From Balneolia bacterium (GTDB lineage Bacteria; Bacteroidota; Rhodothermia; Balneolales; Cyclonatronaceae), in NCBI GenBank assembly GCA_003566395.1, contig PXDL01000515.1, forward strand, positions 1-15,922: DNA of 15,922 nt. Direction: 5' to 3'. This document shows positions 5,859 to 14,011 of the stretch, piece by piece. Numbering within the stretch: the first letter of the stretch is position 1; each line of letters begins with the position of its first letter. Below the pieces are notes generated by a model. That model was not told where the DNA came from. It saw only the letters and a list, made by a program, of their open reading frames with translations, and did not search any database. A program made the position numbers and the translations under genes.

Positions 5859-7319
5859 TTAGCTGCCGAACTGGCGGCGAAGCACCATGCCGTTCAGCCA
5901 TTCGGTTTTCCTGTGATAGTGAATAGTATGGTAGTGATTCTGCCGCTGCAGCGACCAGTTATTGAATGGAAAACGATCGTTGCCGAGCCGGGTTCTTATA
6001 AAAAAGAAAACCCGGTTGGGATCAGTTTTGTCAAAGCCGTAAATCCAGCGTCTTTCGTTGCCGAGAACGTCTTCGTACCAGGGCGGACCGAAGAGGATGT
6101 AAATCATGCCCATATCTGTTTTCCAGCCCGCCTTATAGGTCGAAAACTGCTTGTTGGCTTCAACCACGCGCTCATAATAGAGGCTCATTACATCTCTGGC
6201 CAGATCGGTGGTTTCAAGGTTGTGAACCCAGAATTCCTCAACATTTCTCCTGAGCTGGTCTTCATTTTCCACATCCATGAGTCTTTCGAATTCCGACTCG
6301 TTCATTAAATAAACAAGAGGTTCGGCAAGTTCGCGGGCAGATGCTATTTCCGGGAAATTCGGTGAACGGGTTCCGAAATCACGGGCGCGGTAGTTAATGG
6401 CATCCGATGGCGAGCCGTCGGCAGAATGGGTGGTAAAGACTTCAAAACGGTAGCTGCCGGTTTCAGGCATGGGAATGGTAAAATCCACCTCAATAGCTCC
6501 CGGTTCATCTTCAAAAAAACGGGTCTGCTCCTGTATGATTTCAGATTGGGAGTAGATGATGCCTCTGTTCCGGAGAGAGTTGCTTGGCAGGTTGCGAAAC
6601 GACATATGGCGGGCGGGTTCGTGATCTGCCGTAAACTCAAGAAGCCGCATCCGCGCATAAACCGGTTCATCTTCGGACCCCCGTGTTACGAAAAAACGCA
6701 GGGTGAGGCTATCGGCTGTCGATTGTACGTCGTAGGTGCCAATTGTATAGTACTCTTCGGAATCAGGGTGAAAACTCAGCAGGCTGATGTCTGTAATGTT
6801 GCCGGTGGTTTCAAACAGATCGGGCAGTTCGGTGGTAATAGAACGGGAAAAGTTTTTGCCCGAGGCTTTGTCTTCCACGGTGGCGGTAATTTGGTAGGAG
6901 CCGGGTTCAACATCAAACAATTCGCGAAAGCGGAGACGTTCGTAGGTTTGTACCGCGTGGTCTGGATTTCCGTCGATTGAATGTACCGATTCTTTACGCT
7001 GAACAATGGATTCGCCCCCGGCTTCATCACCAGTATCTCGGTGAAGCTCGTACCTTACATTAAAGCGGGCCTGATATTGCTCGTCGGTTGTCCGGAATAC
7101 CAGACTCCCTTTGGAAATCTCAACGGTTGTAAGAATGAAGGGTTCTCCTGCTTCTGTATAACTGCTTTGGGCGCTCAGGGTGAACTCGGGAGCTCCATCA
7201 ACAAGTACAAGCGGCTGACCGATATCCACATCGTCGGGTACGTTAGTTGAGCTGCAATACATCAACAAAAAGGAAGCTGAAAGGATCAAAAAATAACGAA
7301 GGGTAAATGGAGGCTTCAT
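5859..7319 (-). CDS. GWxTD domain-containing lipoprotein of unknown function
   Basis: This 486-aa protein has a signal peptide ending in FLLMYCSS with a likely lipid-anchored C22. Tyr at the position before Cys is unusual for a lipobox, so lipidation is probable but not certain. Residues 40-310 look like beta-rich domains, for example GSYQITATVED (140-150) and a second GSYRFEVFTTH (288-298). The C-terminal part (about 330-480) carries the GWxTD domain: AGWKTDMGMIYILFGPPW (397-414), then RRWIYGF and NNWSLQRQNHY. The GWxTD family occurs mainly in Bacteroidota and Acidobacteriota and has no established function; the domain is intact and at its usual C-terminal position. The gene is monocistronic and convergent with the fluoride channel genes, ending 56 bp from them. 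Its 5' side faces the long intergenic region before the SusC-like gene. Confidence 0.88.
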   Translation of the reverse strand: MKPPFTLRYFLILSASFLLMYCSSTNVPDDVDIGQPLVLVDGAPEFTLSAQSSYTEAGEPFILTTVEISKGSLVFRTTDEQYQARFNVRYELHRDTGDEAGGESIVQRKESVHSIDGNPDHAVQTYERLRFRELFDVEPGSYQITATVEDKASGKNFSRSITTELPDLFETTGNITDISLLSFHPDSEEYYTIGTYDVQSTADSLTLRFFVTRGSEDEPVYARMRLLEFTADHEPARHMSFRNLPSNSLRNRGIIYSQSEIIQEQTRFFEDEPGAIEVDFTIPMPETGSYRFEVFTTHSADGSPSDAINYRARDFGTRSPNFPEIASARELAEPLVYLMNESEFERLMDVENEDQLRRNVEEFWVHNLETTDLARDVMSLYYERVVEANKQFSTYKAGWKTDMGMIYILFGPPWYEDVLGNERRWIYGFDKTDPNRVFFFIRTRLGNDRFPFNNWSLQRQNHYHTIHYHRKTEWLNGMVLRRQFGS

Positions 7320-7617
7320 AATTGAGGGGTTGTGCTTCAGTTTGAATTCATACGCGGCAAGTCGTGTAATTCTGCAGTTATCTTTAAACGAAGGAGTAGA
7401 GTAAAGATGATAATTACGGTTAAGTTCTCTTCATCGGTTTATCGGAAGCAGGCTTTGCAACACCGTTTAATGTACCGTCTTCCGGCCTGTCACAAAAATG
7501 GAACCCTCGGACAGATAACCTGCATATAAAGCAAAGGTATAGTTCACTGTGCCCGTTTGAAAGGAAGAACGATAGCCTGATGTAGCTTAAAGCCCATATA
7601 TATAGATAAGGTTCCGG

Positions 7618-7649
7618 GTTTCAAAGGTTGAAACAGTTGAAAATTGAAA
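7618..7649. repeat. Inverted repeat GTTTCAA-N3-TTGAAAC followed by two more TTGAAA copies
   Basis: Perfect 7-bp arms at 7618-7624 and 7628-7634 are separated by AGG. The hexamer TTGAAA recurs directly at 7637-7642 and 7644-7649, making four half-sites in 32 bp. It could be a binding site for a dimeric or oligomeric regulator, or a small hairpin. It lies 299 bp upstream of the GWxTD start and about 620 bp upstream of the SusC start. Confidence 0.4.
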
Positions 7650-7934
7650 TATAGCGTTCCTTTAAAATACATTCACATCATTATAATGAAGCGTTAGAGA
7701 AGTGTTCTTATTCCCGACTTCTGCCTTGTGTAACAATGAAATCCCCGGATAGACAGGTTATAGTATGATATGGTTTAACTGTTGCTGCGGGGTTGAATAC
7801 GATGATATCCCCGTTATGTCAAACCTTCTAAAACAGAAGCCGGACGAATATTCGATTTTTTCTATATCCTCTTGAATGACAGCATGTAATATCAGCTATA
7901 TATGTTTTCAGCATGAACTTTTTTTCAAATGCAA

Positions 7935-7962
7935 GTAAATAAGTATTTATAAATGTATTTAC
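7935..7962. repeat. AT-rich dyad GTAAATA...TATTTAC with an inner palindrome
   Basis: Outer arms GTAAATA (7935-7941) and TATTTAC (7956-7962) are perfect complements. Inside lies the 10-bp palindrome ATTTATAAAT (7945-7954), whose centre is offset from the outer dyad by about one base. The heptamer GTATTTA also occurs twice directly. A regulator site or simply AT-rich low complexity are both possible. Confidence 0.3.
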
Positions 7963-7986
7963 ACTCATGAATAGGAAAAAAAATCT

Positions 7987-8000
7987 GAAAAGCGCTTGCA
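7987..8000. promoter_or_regulatory. Possible LacI-family operator (AAGCGCTT core)
   Basis: The 14-mer GAAAAGCGCTTGCA matches the cre/LacI-type consensus TGAAARCGYTTWCA at 11 of 14 positions by eye, with a perfect 8-bp core palindrome. It lies about 270 bp before the SusC start. No LacI-type regulator is in the window, so this is a weak suggestion of carbohydrate-linked control. Confidence 0.25.
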
Positions 8001-8267
8001 GAAGGTTGTTTCCGTTTCTAAAGATATGGCAATTAGAGAGTTGAGAGAACACAGGCACTATTGCTTAAAAAAATAGGGAAACCCCGGTTTGTAATTAATT
8101 TTATATTGTATTAATATTCAGTTTGACTGCTAAAATAGCTTTACAAAAAAGCCTCTGTTTGCAAAATGCTGTAGAAACAGAAAAAAATGCTCCTGAACTA
8201 CTTTGGCGGGACTGCACGCAGAGGACACTTCAATAAAAATCATGCTAACCAACTCATGAGGTCATCT

Positions 8268-11200
8268 ATGATAAATAAGATACTGGCATTCGCTGTATTG
8301 AGTTTAGTTGTAATGATGCCTGCTATTGTTTCTGCTCAAACAGGAACAATTTCGGGTACCGTTACCGATGGTCAGACGGGCGAGCCTTTACCGGGAGCTA
8401 CGGTATTTCTCTCCGATCTCGGCCTGGGCCAGTCGACTAACCTTGATGGTGAATACACTATTAGCAATGTGCCTGTGGGCACTCATAATGCGCGCATTAC
8501 CTATGTAGGGTATGTTGCACGTACTATGGAAGTCACCGTTACTGCCGGTGAAGAATCAACCCTTAACGTTGAAATGCAGCCCGATCGTGTGGAACTGCGT
8601 GACCTTGTTGTTACCGGTTACGGTGTACAGCCACGTCGTGAAGTTACCGGCTCGATTGCGCAAATCAGCGGTGAGCGAATTGCCGACCTGCCTGTTCAGA
8701 CTTTCGACTCTGCTATTCAGGGTCGTGCAGCCGGTGTTACCGTAACATCCGCATCGGGTCAGCCCGGTGGTGGTGTTGTAGTACGGGTTCGTGGTACAAG
8801 TTCAATTACGGCCGGTGTTGATCCCCTCTATGTAATCGACGGTGTTCCCGTGGTTATCGGTGATGACGTATCTACACAGGCATCTTCAAACGCGCTTGCC
8901 GCCCTTGACCCTGCCGATATTGAATCTATCGAAATCCTGAAAGATGCAGCTGCTGCGTCTATTTATGGTGCTCAGGCTGCTAACGGCGTGGTACTTATTA
9001 CCACCAAACGTGGTCAGGCCGGCCGGACACAATTCACTGTAAGCTCTCAGATAGGTGTTCGTGAAGCGGTTAATCAGTACGATATGCTTACAGGTCAGGA
9101 ATGGACTCAAATGCAGATTGAAGGACGTCGTAATGATGCGCTTGTGAACCGCCGTCGTGGCGTGGTTGGAAATAATGCCAATCCTGATTTCCTTGAGCAA
9201 AACTTCCGCCGTGGACCGGTAGTAAGTCCTCAGCTGATCAACCTGCCCGAGTTTCAGGATGATGAAGAAGAAGCGGCCTTCCTTGCTGATCTCTACAATC
9301 CGGAAATTACCCCGCTTGACGAATTTTTGGGATTCATTCCTAATTATGACTGGCAGGATGCTATTTACCGTACAGGTAATTCCAGAAACGTAAACGTAAG
9401 TGCGCGTGGCGGTACCGAGCAAACCCGTTTTTATATCTCGGGTAACTACGAGATGATGGAAGCACAGGTTCTCCGTTCAGATTTTGAGCGCTTCTCACTG
9501 CGTACCAACCTGGATCACACCGTAAGTGAGTTTTTTGCCATTGAGACAAGCATAGGCCTTACCACATTTAATCAGTTTGGCTCTATTGCAGATGGTAACT
9601 GGATTAACGGCCCGTTTTTTGCCGCTCCTTACTCCGTACCGATTCAGCCTATCTTTAATGAAGACGGCACGTTTAATGAGGCAGTAGCCGGTGATTACAA
9701 CATTATTCAGGGTGTAAATCTTGAAGAACGTACTGCCCGCACTAATCAGGTTATCGGTAATTTAGCGTTCAACTTCAACCTAACGCCTAACCTTGTTTAT
9801 CGGGCATTTGTAGGTTTAGATTATCGTAACGTGCGCGATACCAATATTCGCCCGTCTTCAATTCCTGCATTTAGCGGATTTGGCGGTCAGACGTTTGAAG
9901 CAACCAGGGAAATTACCAACTGGAATACCAACCATACCCTGTCTTACTTCAACACATTTGATGATGTACATAACATCTCAAGCGTTGGCGGTTTTGAATA
10001 CCGCTATGCTCAGCGGGAAACTTTCTCCGCTGTAGGTCGTGGCTTTACAAGTCCGCTTTTTTCAAGCCTGCAAAATGCAGCCGATCCGTTCGGTGTAAAT
10101 GGATTCTTTACTGAATTTGCCATTGCAGGTATTTTCGGTACAGCCCGCTATAACTACGATAGCCGTTATTTTGCTACTGCTACAATTCGTTATGACGGCT
10201 CTTCCCGATTCGGTGAAGACAACCAGTGGGGCCTTTTTTACTCGGGTTCCGTGGGCTGGGAAATTGCTGAAGAAGACTTTATGAGCGACCTGGACTGGCT
10301 GGATCAGTTTAAAATCCGACTTAGTTACGGTGTAACCGGTAACTCGGAAATCGGAAACTTCAACTCCCGTTCGCTCTTCGGCGGCAGCGGTACATACAAT
10401 AATGCTTCCGTTCTTCGTCCGATACAGCTTGGAAACAACGTCCTTACATGGGAAGAAGCTACATCTGTAAACGTAGGACTTGACTGGGCACTCTTTGAAG
10501 GACAGATTTACGGTTCTGTTGACGTTTACAGAAGTACAAACGACAAGCTTTTGCTGGGTGACTTCCTCTTCTCCGACTCCGGATTCAGCTCTTTCACCAA
10601 CAATGTTGGTAAATTGCGGAATCAGGGTGTGGAAATCGAATTGGGAGGTACGCTGCTGAATTGGGAAGGACTTCGCTGGACTACTGACTTCAACATCACA
10701 TTCCAGGAAAATGAAGTTCTTGATCTTGACGGAGAAGAGTTCCTCTTCGTAACATTCTTTGATAATGTTGTTCGTCGTGTTGATGTCGGTCAACCGCTTT
10801 TTGCTGAGCGTTTGTACAATTTTGCAGGCATAAACCCTGCTGACGGACGCGGCATGTGGTACGACCGTAATGGCGAGCTTACCTACAACGTGGTGGATGA
10901 AGATGCCGACTTCTTTGGAAAAGCATTCCCCGACGTTATTGGTGGATGGAACAACACGCTTGCTTACCGCGGATTTACGTTCGACATTTTCTTCCAGTAC
11001 AGCCTGGGTCAGGATTCCTTTAAGCAGCAGGAAGGGTTTTTCCTCGACGGCACGATTTTCCGTGGCCGCGGACTTACACGGCGCACACTTGACAGATGGC
11101 AGCGTCCCGGTGATATCACCGATATGCCGAAAGCCTCCGTGCGTCAGGCCGAAGGTGGTGAAGATGATTTCTTCTTTACACCGTCAACATGGCATCTTGA

Positions 11201-11423
11201 AGATGTTGGCTATGTGCGTTTGAAGTCGGCTTCACTGTCTTACTTGCTCCCATCGGATATTGTAAGTCAAATCGGGCTTTCAAGTGCACGTGTATTTGTT
11301 CAGGGTCTGAACCTGATTACATGGACCAACTATCGCGGTCTGGATCCGGAAATTGTTGAAGTGGCTAATGCGCCGTTTCCACAAGCCCGTACCTACTCTG
11401 CCGGTCTTTCCCTGCAATTCTAA
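8268..11423 (+). CDS. SusC/RagA-family TonB-linked outer-membrane transporter
   Basis: This 1051-aa protein imports large solutes across the outer membrane using TonB energy, with the SusD-like lipoprotein encoded next as its lid. A signal peptide ends at IVSA (20-23), followed by a carboxypeptidase-regulatory-like domain (about 25-104, GTISGTVTDGQTGEPLPGAT), a TonB-box-like ELRDLVVTG (109-117) and a plug with SusC signatures (FDSAIQGRAAGVTV, PLYVIDGVPV, IESIEILKDAAAASIYG). A long beta-barrel ends in the terminal Phe of SLQF. No STN domain precedes it, so it should not signal to an anti-sigma factor. I chose the ATG at 8268 because it gives a compact signal peptide and has GAGG (8258-8261) 6 nt upstream. 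In-frame ATGs at 8256 and 8187 are less likely; 8187 would bury the signal peptide. Substrate is unknown. Confidence 0.95.
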   Translation: MINKILAFAVLSLVVMMPAIVSAQTGTISGTVTDGQTGEPLPGATVFLSDLGLGQSTNLDGEYTISNVPVGTHNARITYVGYVARTMEVTVTAGEESTLNVEMQPDRVELRDLVVTGYGVQPRREVTGSIAQISGERIADLPVQTFDSAIQGRAAGVTVTSASGQPGGGVVVRVRGTSSITAGVDPLYVIDGVPVVIGDDVSTQASSNALAALDPADIESIEILKDAAAASIYGAQAANGVVLITTKRGQAGRTQFTVSSQIGVREAVNQYDMLTGQEWTQMQIEGRRNDALVNRRRGVVGNNANPDFLEQNFRRGPVVSPQLINLPEFQDDEEEAAFLADLYNPEITPLDEFLGFIPNYDWQDAIYRTGNSRNVNVSARGGTEQTRFYISGNYEMMEAQVLRSDFERFSLRTNLDHTVSEFFAIETSIGLTTFNQFGSIADGNWINGPFFAAPYSVPIQPIFNEDGTFNEAVAGDYNIIQGVNLEERTARTNQVIGNLAFNFNLTPNLVYRAFVGLDYRNVRDTNIRPSSIPAFSGFGGQTFEATREITNWNTNHTLSYFNTFDDVHNISSVGGFEYRYAQRETFSAVGRGFTSPLFSSLQNAADPFGVNGFFTEFAIAGIFGTARYNYDSRYFATATIRYDGSSRFGEDNQWGLFYSGSVGWEIAEEDFMSDLDWLDQFKIRLSYGVTGNSEIGNFNSRSLFGGSGTYNNASVLRPIQLGNNVLTWEEATSVNVGLDWALFEGQIYGSVDVYRSTNDKLLLGDFLFSDSGFSSFTNNVGKLRNQGVEIELGGTLLNWEGLRWTTDFNITFQENEVLDLDGEEFLFVTFFDNVVRRVDVGQPLFAERLYNFAGINPADGRGMWYDRNGELTYNVVDEDADFFGKAFPDVIGGWNNTLAYRGFTFDIFFQYSLGQDSFKQQEGFFLDGTIFRGRGLTRRTLDRWQRPGDITDMPKASVRQAEGGEDDFFFTPSTWHLEDVGYVRLKSASLSYLLPSDIVSQIGLSSARVFVQGLNLITWTNYRGLDPEIVEVANAPFPQARTYSAGLSLQF

Positions 11424-11441
11424 AATCTGGTATAGAACAGT

Positions 11442-12923
11442 ATGTTAAAAAAAATTGCTATTTCAGCAGCGCTTGGTCTCGGGGCATTTGCATTTGTTGC
11501 CTGCGACTCGCTGCTCGATACACAACCACGACAATCAGTAAGTCCTGAGGTTGCTCTTGAAGACATCTCAGGTGTGCGCGGCATTGTTACTTCTGCATAT
11601 AACAGGCTTCTGAGTGAAGCAGCATACGTAAATACGCGTGTTGCCGCTCCTGAAGTACTGGCAGATAACGGTGTTCAGAACCCTCAGGGTAACCCTTCAG
11701 GTCGTTATGTGTCTGAAGAAACCAACGCCGTCGGAACCGGTGTTGGAGGATGGGGACTGTACTCAGCCCTGATCAACGATGTAAATTACGTGATCGCCGA
11801 TATCGATATAACAGAGGCACCTCAGGGTGAAAAAGATAACCTGAAAGCTCAGTCTCTGTTTTTACGTGCCCTTGCTTATCACGATCTGGTAAAAACCTAC
11901 GGGTATGAGCCGGGTCGCGAGCAGGGTGGGTTTGATCTCGGTATCGTTCTCAGAACATCCCCAACAAGAGGTACAACCGATGCCGATACGCCGCGTCCGC
12001 GGTCAACAAACGTTGAAGTGTACCAGCAGATTGAGCAGGACTTGCTGGAAGCTATATCGCTTTTCCAAACCGCAACCGGATCGCCCAGTCGTTTTCTGGC
12101 CAACCGTGCGGCAGCCGAAGCCTTGCTTTCCAGAGTGTATTTGTTCTGGGGGCAGCACCAAAACGTGATTCCTCACGCAACCAACGCTATGGAAAACCCG
12201 CTGGGAGCTTCACTGGCAAATCCTAATCAGGTTGCCGGTATGTTTGCTTCTACTTCAACTACTCCTAACCGGGAAGCTTTCTTCGAAATTCGTGTTACCA
12301 CAACCGATTACGGAAATGGTGTAAACGGGTCTCTTGCCGCTCTCTTTACTCCGGAACAGTGGTTCGATATTGTTCCTTCCAATGAGCTGAAAGAATTGTA
12401 TGAAGAGGGTGACCGACGGTTTCTGGTAAATGATGAAGGCGTCATTTCAGGCTGGTATTCCAATCGCGACCGTGCCGACCGTGTAGTTCAAACCTACACT
12501 ACCAAATTTATGCAAACCGTAGATGGTATCGGTCAGTACACGGATAACACACCGATTATTCGTTTCGGCGAAGTGTTGCTGAACCGTGCCGAAGCGTATG
12601 CAAATCTTGGTCAGGACGGCCCCGCGTTAAATGACCTTAACCAGCTTCGTGAAGCTCGCGGCCTGGATCCGGTTTCTCTTGCCGGCAGCGATTTGCTGAA
12701 CGAAATTATCGATGAGCGTCGTCGGGAACTTGCTTTTGAAGGCCACCGCTGGTTCGATATTAAGCGCCTTGGACGGGTTCTTGAAAAGCCTGAGGCAACC
12801 GGAGCTTCTCCGCTGCTTCCTGATGATTTCCGCTTCCTGAGCGCTATACCGAATAACCAGGTAGTTGCCAGTAACGGAGTTATCATTCAGAATCCGGGTT
12901 ATACCGTCGAAGAAGAAGATTAA
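11442..12923 (+). CDS. SusD/RagB-family substrate-binding outer-membrane lipoprotein
   Basis: This 493-aa protein forms the extracellular lid over the SusC-like barrel and binds the substrate. The signal peptide ends at FVAC with lipidated C21, followed by acidic residues (CDSLLD) compatible with surface export. Helical TPR-like segments include LKAQSLFLRALAYHDLVKTYG (134-154) and RAAAEALLSRVYLFWG (222-237). The C-terminal SusD hallmark is clear: RFGEVLLNRAEAYANLG (374-390), LNQLREARGL (399-408) and DERRRELAFEGHRWFDIKR (424-442). Length is typical. It starts 18 bp after the SusC-like gene and precedes a small lipoprotein by 33 bp, so the three form an operon. Confidence 0.95.
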   Translation: MLKKIAISAALGLGAFAFVACDSLLDTQPRQSVSPEVALEDISGVRGIVTSAYNRLLSEAAYVNTRVAAPEVLADNGVQNPQGNPSGRYVSEETNAVGTGVGGWGLYSALINDVNYVIADIDITEAPQGEKDNLKAQSLFLRALAYHDLVKTYGYEPGREQGGFDLGIVLRTSPTRGTTDADTPRPRSTNVEVYQQIEQDLLEAISLFQTATGSPSRFLANRAAAEALLSRVYLFWGQHQNVIPHATNAMENPLGASLANPNQVAGMFASTSTTPNREAFFEIRVTTTDYGNGVNGSLAALFTPEQWFDIVPSNELKELYEEGDRRFLVNDEGVISGWYSNRDRADRVVQTYTTKFMQTVDGIGQYTDNTPIIRFGEVLLNRAEAYANLGQDGPALNDLNQLREARGLDPVSLAGSDLLNEIIDERRRELAFEGHRWFDIKRLGRVLEKPEATGASPLLPDDFRFLSAIPNNQVVASNGVIIQNPGYTVEEED

Positions 12924-12956
12924 TAAGAATTCAATTAACCGATAATCAGATCAATT

Positions 12957-13520
12957 ATGCTTAAAAAACTGATCATACTCATTGGTTTGGCGGTATCCGC
13001 AGCATTAGTTACGTCTTGTTTTGATGACAACACCATTACCTATGACGGCCCCCTCCAAATGGAAGTGAAGCCGGGTACGTTGTCTATCAACAACATTCAG
13101 AATAACAATGACGACCGTCAAATCATCGTAAGCGTCCAGTTAATCGGGCCGCTTCAAACAGAATCTCATTCCGGGACTCTCAACTTTATCGCTGATGATT
13201 CAGTAGGTTTAGACCGGGATGCTGAAGATGATGAAGATCCATTTCTTTATAATCTTGAACCCGGCGTACATTTCGAAGTTGATGGTTGTGACTTCGTGAA
13301 CAACAGTGCCTGCGACTTTACAATTACGCCGGAAGACAGCCTCTCTGTAGATTTCAACCTGCGGTTTCTGCTGCGCGACGACGATGGAGCAAACACCATC
13401 CTTACTCGTTCTCAGAACACGGTAGTTTTCGAACTCTCCGAGGCTTCAGGCAGCGATTCCTACCGGGTTGCTCCTAACCTGATGAGAAGCGAGATTACCG
13501 CCCTCAGAGGAAACAACTAA
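12957..13520 (+). CDS. Small acidic lipoprotein, third gene of the SusCD operon (SusE/DUF4843-like position)
   Basis: This 187-aa protein has a lipoprotein signal peptide (MLKKLIILIG to VTSC, C21) followed by FDD, an acidic start like surface-exported lipoproteins. The segment TYDGPLQMEVKP (28-39) resembles the start of small accessory lipoproteins found after SusD genes, which may bind substrate, but I cannot assign a family firmly. The predicted fold is beta-rich. Two acidic stretches stand out, DRDAEDDEDP (86-95) and RDDDGAN (140-146), which could bind calcium. C111 and C119 might form a disulfide. It is 33 bp downstream of the SusD-like gene and followed by a strong terminator, so it is the operon's last gene. 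Confidence 0.85.
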   Translation: MLKKLIILIGLAVSAALVTSCFDDNTITYDGPLQMEVKPGTLSINNIQNNNDDRQIIVSVQLIGPLQTESHSGTLNFIADDSVGLDRDAEDDEDPFLYNLEPGVHFEVDGCDFVNNSACDFTITPEDSLSVDFNLRFLLRDDDGANTILTRSQNTVVFELSEASGSDSYRVAPNLMRSEITALRGNN

Positions 13521-13558
13521 CTTTCTGCTATATTTTAGTAGCAGTTTAAGCTATATGC

Positions 13559-13591
13559 AAAAGCCGTCTGCTTCAAAAGCAGGCGGCTTTT
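13559..13591 (+). terminator. Intrinsic terminator of the SusCD operon
   Basis: Arms AAAAGCCGTCTGCTT (13559-13573) and AAGCAGGCGGCTTTT (13577-13591) form a 15-bp stem with one G-U pair and a CAA loop, followed by GTTATTT. It ends transcription 39 bp after the small lipoprotein gene. The A-rich left arm means it could also work in the other direction. Confidence 0.9.
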
Positions 13592-14011
13592 GTTATTTAA
13601 AGGCCGTTGCAAAAATTTTCTCCCGCCTTGTTACATAAATGAGACCTTCGAAATCAGAAGTTGCCGTGTGCAGCGTTTTCCATTTTTAATGGCCTTGAAT
13701 CCGAAAAAAAAACGCCGGTTTCTCCGAGACTTCTTTTGTGCTTCTTAACTCTGATTTAATTTGAAATCCATAATCAGGGAATGTATTTTTTAAAAGTATC
13801 AAAAGACTTTATCATAATTCTATAGCCCTTGTTACGTTTGAAACAACGTTATATCCCTCGAAATTCGTAAGTTCAAGAGTGAGGCGGTACTCTTCGCTTT
13901 ACTTTTAGTTTCGTTATGCGTACGCGTGTTTACATGCGTTTAACATTTAAGTCATAAATTCAACTCATCGCTTTCTGCAAAGCTACCCCGAAGTACTAAT
14001 CCTATTCCGTT
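13592..14011. other. Intergenic region before the YN-motif secreted protein
   Basis: These 420 bp hold no credible ORF or tRNA. They contain a promoter-like pair at 13760-13791, a short hairpin AAGAGT...ACTCTT (13875-13880 with 13889-13894) and an 8-bp palindrome GCGTACGC near 13918. If the promoter is real, the gene at 14012 has a leader of over 200 nt. Confidence 0.55.
13760..13791 (+). promoter_or_regulatory. Candidate Bacteroidota-type promoter
   Basis: TTTG (13760-13763), a 20-nt spacer and TATTTTTT (13784-13791) match TTTG-N19-21-TAnnTTTG except for the last base. The spacing is the same as in the candidate promoter of the metal operon. It points toward the gene at 14012, about 215 nt downstream. 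Confidence 0.35.

Larger units (their letters stand above)
7320..8267. other. Long non-coding divergent region upstream of the SusCD operon
   Basis: About 950 bp separate the GWxTD and SusC-like starts. Short ORFs in it have low-complexity or atypical composition and no recognisable signal, so I do not call genes. I saw no tRNA. It contains inverted repeats at 7618-7634 and 7935-7962, a palindrome CGAATATTCG at 7845-7854 and a LacI-type half-palindrome at 7990-8000. A weak promoter-like pair TTTG (8088-8091) and TAATATTC (8112-8119) lies about 150 bp before the SusC start. The SusC leader is therefore probably long. Confidence 0.6.

Noticed and set aside
6426..6980. 184-aa plus-strand ORF opposite the GWxTD gene
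   Set aside because: No domain and no support for a start; the minus strand encodes a continuous lipoprotein with a recognisable C-terminal domain.
7332..7529. 65-aa plus-strand ORF in the long intergenic region
   Set aside because: No ribosome-binding context, no motif, basic and Cys/His-scattered composition typical of non-coding sequence.
7600..7640. tRNA-like T-arm (GGTTCCGGGTTTC)
   Set aside because: No acceptor stem, D-arm or anticodon arm can be drawn around it.
7828..8058. 76-aa minus-strand ORF in the long intergenic region
   Set aside because: Phe/Leu-rich because it reads T-rich DNA; the candidate start is unsupported and the frame overlaps the AT-rich dyad.
8187..8267. Upstream in-frame ATG for the SusC-like gene
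   Set aside because: It would place 27 hydrophilic residues before the signal peptide, which is inconsistent with export; the ATG at 8268 has a compact signal peptide and GAGG upstream.
10062..10793. 243-aa minus-strand ORF inside the SusC-like gene
   Set aside because: It is opposite well-conserved beta-barrel coding sequence and has no signal or motif; open by codon bias.
13525..13544. Hairpin CTGCTA...TAGCAG just after the small lipoprotein gene
   Set aside because: Six base pairs with an 8-nt loop and no T-run; the strong terminator 15 bp further on explains termination.
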